Shown: positions 61,099 to 64,000 of the stretch, piece by piece | Layout of the letters: the number at the start of each line of letters is the position of its first letter | How positions within the stretch are numbered: the stretch's first letter is position 1 | Assembly: GCF_001006305.1 (NCBI RefSeq) | Contig: NZ_LBHJ01000003.1 | Location: forward strand, 1,068,631-1,132,630 | Reading direction: 5' to 3' | DNA: 64,000 nt | Origin: Silvibacterium bohemicum | GTDB taxonomy: Bacteria; Acidobacteriota; Terriglobia; Terriglobales; Acidobacteriaceae | The notes under the pieces: generated by a model | The model's input: the letters and a program-made list of their open reading frames with translations, nothing else | Database searches by the model: none | What the model was told of the DNA's origin: nothing | Translations under genes and position numbers: made by a program

Positions 61099-63228
61099 AT
61101 GAAAGCTCTCGGAATCATCGCAACTCTGCTCGCACTTCCTGCCCTCGCGCAGACCATTGGCACCAACCAGCCGCAGGGTAAAGACGGTACCTTCACCCTC
61201 AGTGTGAAGTCGCAGCTCGTTACGGAAGCCGTCGTCATCAAGGACAAGAGCGGCAAGTTCATCCCGGACCTGAAAGCCAGCGACTTCACCATCACGGAAG
61301 ACGGCGCGCCGCAGAAGATTCGCGTCTTCGAGCATGAGTCGCTCCCCACTGACGCAGTGCCACTGCCTAAACAGGACCCTGACGAAGAGGAGGTCAAGAT
61401 CTATAAGAAGCTGGCACGCACCTCCTACGCGCAAGGCGCGCATTACAAGGACAAGCGCCTCATCGCCATGTACTTTGACATGACGGCCATGAAGCCGGAC
61501 GACCAGATACGTGCGCTGAAGTCCGCGGAAAAGTTCATCCGCACGCAGATGACCCCCGCTGACCTTGTTAGCATCCTGCGCTACCAAGGCGGTTCCGTCG
61601 ATGTGCTTCAGGATTTTACGGACGACCGCAACAAGATGCTGTCCATCCTTGAGACGATGATTGTCGGCGAAGGACAAGGCAATGATGAGGGTATCAGCGA
61701 TGCGAGCAGCTCGGACACGGGCGCGGCCTTTGGTCAGGACTCCGGTGAGTTCAACATTTTCAACACGGATCGCCAACTTTCCGCGCTCCAGACCGCGGCT
61801 GCGATGCTGGGCACAATGAACGAAAAGAAGACGCTCCTGTATTTCGCCAGTGGCCTGCGTCTGAACGGCAACGATAATCAGGCCCAGCTGCACGCTACTG
61901 TGGAAGCCGCGGTGAAGTCAGGCGTATCCTTCTGGCCCATCGACGCGCGCGGCCTTGTCGCGGACGCTCCTCTCGGCGATGCATCACAGGGCTCACCCGG
62001 CAACCAAGGCATGTACAGCGGAACGGCGGCGCAGGTTTCGAACGATCGCTTTCAACAGTCGCAGGACACGCTATACGCCCTGGCTGCGGACACCGGTGGC
62101 AGAGCTTTCTTCGATAACAACGATCTCGACGCCGGTATTGTGCGCGCACAGAATGCGGTCAGCGACTACTACCTCATCGGGTACTACACCAGCAACACCG
62201 CGCAGAACGGAGCCTTCCGCCAAATCAAGATCACCGTGGGCGAAACGCTGCACGAATCGCTCGACTACCGAAAGGGCTACTACGCCAATAAAGAGTTCGG
62301 TAAGTTCAACGGCATAGAGAAGGAACGCCAGCTGGAGGATGCCCTGAGGCTCGGCGATCCGATTACGGAACTCACCGTGGCGATGGAGCTGAACTACTTC
62401 CAGCTCAACCGCGCGGAATACTTCGTGCCCATCACGGTCAAAATCCCTGGCCGCGAACTCGCCCTTGCAAAGAAGTTCAGCGCGGAACACACCGTCATCG
62501 ACTTTGTCTGTGAGGTAAAGGATGAGATCAGCGGCAATACCGTCACCAACCTGCGCGACAACGTGGACGTAAAACTAAGCGACGCCACCGTGGCCGAACT
62601 CACAAAGCGTCCCATTGAGTACAGCACCGGTTTCACATTGTTGCCCGGCCGCTACAGCATCAAGTTCCTCGCGCGCGACGACGAAACAGGACGCATCGGC
62701 ACCTATCAGACAACCTTCACCATCCCTAACCTAAACAACGAGACGAAGAAGCTGCCCATCAGTTCCGTGGTGTTAAGCAATCAGCGTGTCGATACCAAGT
62801 CCGCGCTGTTCAATACGGTTAAGAGCAAGGACCGGATGAAGAATGACGCCGTCGATCCGCTGGTAAATTCTGAAGGCAAACTCATCCCTAGCGTGACGCG
62901 GGTTTTCCGCAAGAACCGCGAGATGGAGGTGCTCCTACAGGTTTATCAGGGTGATAGCGCAGCAAGTACCACAACGCTTCCGTCTTACGGCCCCATCGTT
63001 GCTTATGTCACCTTATTCCGTGAGGACAAGAAAACCATAGAAACCCAAGCCATCGAAGCCGAGCCGATTGCGGAAGACCATTTAGGCACCACGCCCATTC
63101 ACATAAAAATACCGCTCAGTGGCATGGAATCCGGCGAGTACGAGGTGCAAGTGACAGCGTTGGACTTGATTACCCATCGAGTGGCTGTATGGCGTAGCCA
63201 GATCATGATCGCCGCGGATTGGGAGTGA
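61099..63228 (+). CDS. Secreted VWFA-related protein (TIGR03436-like)
   Basis: 709 residues. A signal peptide (MKALGIIATLLALPALAQT) is followed by DKSGKFIPDLKASDFTITED, the usual lead-in of the family, then a von Willebrand A domain: LIAMYFDMTAMKPDDQIRAL in place of a perfect DxSxS site, and LLYFASGLRLNGND. The C-terminal 300 residues are beta-rich. It probably binds other exported proteins. The start is two bases after the receptor stop, so the two are surely cotranscribed. Confidence 0.85.
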   Translation: MKALGIIATLLALPALAQTIGTNQPQGKDGTFTLSVKSQLVTEAVVIKDKSGKFIPDLKASDFTITEDGAPQKIRVFEHESLPTDAVPLPKQDPDEEEVKIYKKLARTSYAQGAHYKDKRLIAMYFDMTAMKPDDQIRALKSAEKFIRTQMTPADLVSILRYQGGSVDVLQDFTDDRNKMLSILETMIVGEGQGNDEGISDASSSDTGAAFGQDSGEFNIFNTDRQLSALQTAAAMLGTMNEKKTLLYFASGLRLNGNDNQAQLHATVEAAVKSGVSFWPIDARGLVADAPLGDASQGSPGNQGMYSGTAAQVSNDRFQQSQDTLYALAADTGGRAFFDNNDLDAGIVRAQNAVSDYYLIGYYTSNTAQNGAFRQIKITVGETLHESLDYRKGYYANKEFGKFNGIEKERQLEDALRLGDPITELTVAMELNYFQLNRAEYFVPITVKIPGRELALAKKFSAEHTVIDFVCEVKDEISGNTVTNLRDNVDVKLSDATVAELTKRPIEYSTGFTLLPGRYSIKFLARDDETGRIGTYQTTFTIPNLNNETKKLPISSVVLSNQRVDTKSALFNTVKSKDRMKNDAVDPLVNSEGKLIPSVTRVFRKNREMEVLLQVYQGDSAASTTTLPSYGPIVAYVTLFREDKKTIETQAIEAEPIAEDHLGTTPIHIKIPLSGMESGEYEVQVTALDLITHRVAVWRSQIMIAADWE

Positions 63229-63449
63229 GCGGATTGGGAAGCCAGCCTCTTCAATCTCGATGGGAACATGCACACCAATGCCAAGCGTGTGGCCACGTCG
63301 TACGGATCGATGACATTGATGCCAAGGTTATCGCAGCGGGAATCGTCTCCTGTCAGAAATGCGACGCTTCCGGTCCAGTGAACGTGAAGATCGTTGACGT
63401 TCAACAGATTTCAGATGTCATCGAGCCGCTACGTGGAAAGAGGCAGTGA
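63225..63449 (+). CDS. Small zinc-ribbon protein
   Basis: 74 residues from a GTG that overlaps the VWFA stop (GTGA); TTG codons at 63219 and 63234 are alternatives. CQACGHVV and CQKCDASG, 23 residues apart, form a likely zinc ribbon. Its 3' end overlaps the convergent LysR gene by 21 bases. No family is named. Confidence 0.5.
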   Translation: MSGLGSQPLQSRWEHAHQCQACGHVVRIDDIDAKVIAAGIVSCQKCDASGPVNVKIVDVQQISDVIEPLRGKRQ

Positions 63450-64000
63450 CATCTGGTTGTCTACTCGAATGTGCTTGAGCCTCCGCATGAAGGTCCGAAA
63501 TAAATCGCTGATCGCCGGAGAAGGATTATCGGCCCGCGAGATCAACCGAGTCTTCATCTTGAGGCGAGCGTCATCGAGTGGTCTCATGGTGAGTCCATCA
63601 CGGGCAATCCTTAAAGCCCCCGACTTCGGCGCAATGACAACTCCTCCAGGCTCAAGCAGCAGAGGTAGGCACTCTTCCGGCACCATGAAGTGCTGTAGGG
63701 CAGACGGAATAACGTGGCCCTCATGCGCTAGCTTTTGGATCAGGTCATAGAGCGGAGGATGAAGATTGCGTTGGAACAGGAGCCATCGCCTGAGAGAGAG
63801 ATGATTCAAGTCAAGAGCGGGAAGTTGAGCCAACGGATCTTCCCTGGACATGACAACGTAGAAGGGCGACTCTTCGATTTCAAACTCGGCCAATTGCCCT
63901 GACTGCGGCGGCTCGATCACCACGGCAATATCAAGATCACCATTGAGGACGTCCTGGGTGAGATCGCATGAAAATCCACTGGAGAGCTGCAAGTGCAGTC
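63429..64000 (-). CDS. LysR-family regulator, C-terminal ligand-binding domain (cut by window edge)
   Basis: About 190 residues are visible; the DNA-binding part lies beyond the right edge. LQLSSGFSCDLTQDVLNGDLDIAVV and ESPFYVVMSREDPLAQ are the usual start of the substrate-binding fold, and VPEECLPLLLEPGGVVIAPKS its middle. Ligand and targets are unknown. Confidence 0.82.
   Translation of the reverse strand, partial: LHLQLSSGFSCDLTQDVLNGDLDIAVVIEPPQSGQLAEFEIEESPFYVVMSREDPLAQLPALDLNHLSLRRWLLFQRNLHPPLYDLIQKLAHEGHVIPSALQHFMVPEECLPLLLEPGGVVIAPKSGALRIARDGLTMRPLDDARLKMKTRLISRADNPSPAISDLFRTFMRRLKHIRVDNQMSLPLST

Noticed and set aside
1-64000. CRISPR arrays, intact insertion sequences, rRNA or complete tRNA genes
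   Set aside because: No regularly spaced short repeats, no transposase gene with terminal inverted repeats, and only partial tRNA sequences were found by eye.

Overview
The window reads like a chromosome segment of a soil bacterium of the phylum Acidobacteriota (Terriglobus/Granulicella/Edaphobacter-like). The signs are a BlaR1 peptidase fused to the 'soil-associated' TIGR03435 domain, an Oar-type TonB-dependent receptor followed by a VWFA-related protein, a CadC-like winged-helix/TPR membrane regulator, and secreted proteins with an LPDAPS-type motif. This assignment is inference from gene content; there is no rRNA gene in the window.

1-15,650 is backbone. It holds the end of hemQ, an HD hydrolase divergent from a GlxA-type regulator, an acyltransferase-3/SGNH protein, a DyP peroxidase with an encapsulin cargo tag followed by its encapsulin shell, a chemosensory operon (soluble PAS-PAS MCP, CheR, CheD and a three-domain CheW, with no CheA), a quinone oxidoreductase and a chloroperoxidase-type hydrolase. 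The same roughly 45-bp intergenic repeat follows three + strand genes. A Na+/H+ antiporter gene here has lost its whole middle but kept frame.

15,984-39,649 looks like a genomic island. Both ends carry the same 44-bp 3' half of tRNA-Asp(GUC), and a tyrosine integrase with a small excisionase-like gene lies just inside the right copy. Internal hairpins built from the same tRNA core mark older module joints at about 16.2, 24.1 and 35.7 kb. The cargo is: a CadC-like regulator divergent from a seven-gene redox/hydrolase operon (cNMP-binding flavoprotein, alpha/beta hydrolase, two SnoaL-like proteins, DJ-1/PfpI, muconolactone-isomerase-like); a TetR/SDR pair; a run of secreted, membrane and metallo-beta-lactamase-fold genes ending in a two-component system, whose promoters share a strikingly regular triple direct repeat; an Abi/HEPN gene; and an Xre regulator.

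39,650-55,550 is a second, decayed mobile element to the right of that att site. It has hipBA with an operator palindrome, then a large nuclease-STAND NTPase gene (a probable anti-phage gene), then a type IV secretion operon (virB2, B3, B4', 'B9, B10, B5, B6, B8, B11) in which a deletion joins virB4 to virB9, fragments of a MobF relaxase and of ParB, the end of a restriction-modification gene, and an intact GHKL-ATPase/PD-(D/E)XK-nuclease gene. The transfer apparatus cannot work as it stands (no VirB4 ATPase, no coupling protein), while the two large defence-like genes are intact.

55,754-64,000 returns to acidobacterial backbone: BlaI/BlaR1-TIGR03435 with an operator-like dyad, an Oar-like receptor, a VWFA protein, a zinc-ribbon protein and a LysR regulator cut by the window edge.

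The least-described items are the GHKL-nuclease protein at 52.7-54.8 kb, the nuclease-STAND protein linked to hipBA at 40.0-43.9 kb, and the 10-bp-period promoter motif that defines a candidate regulon of the adjacent two-component system.
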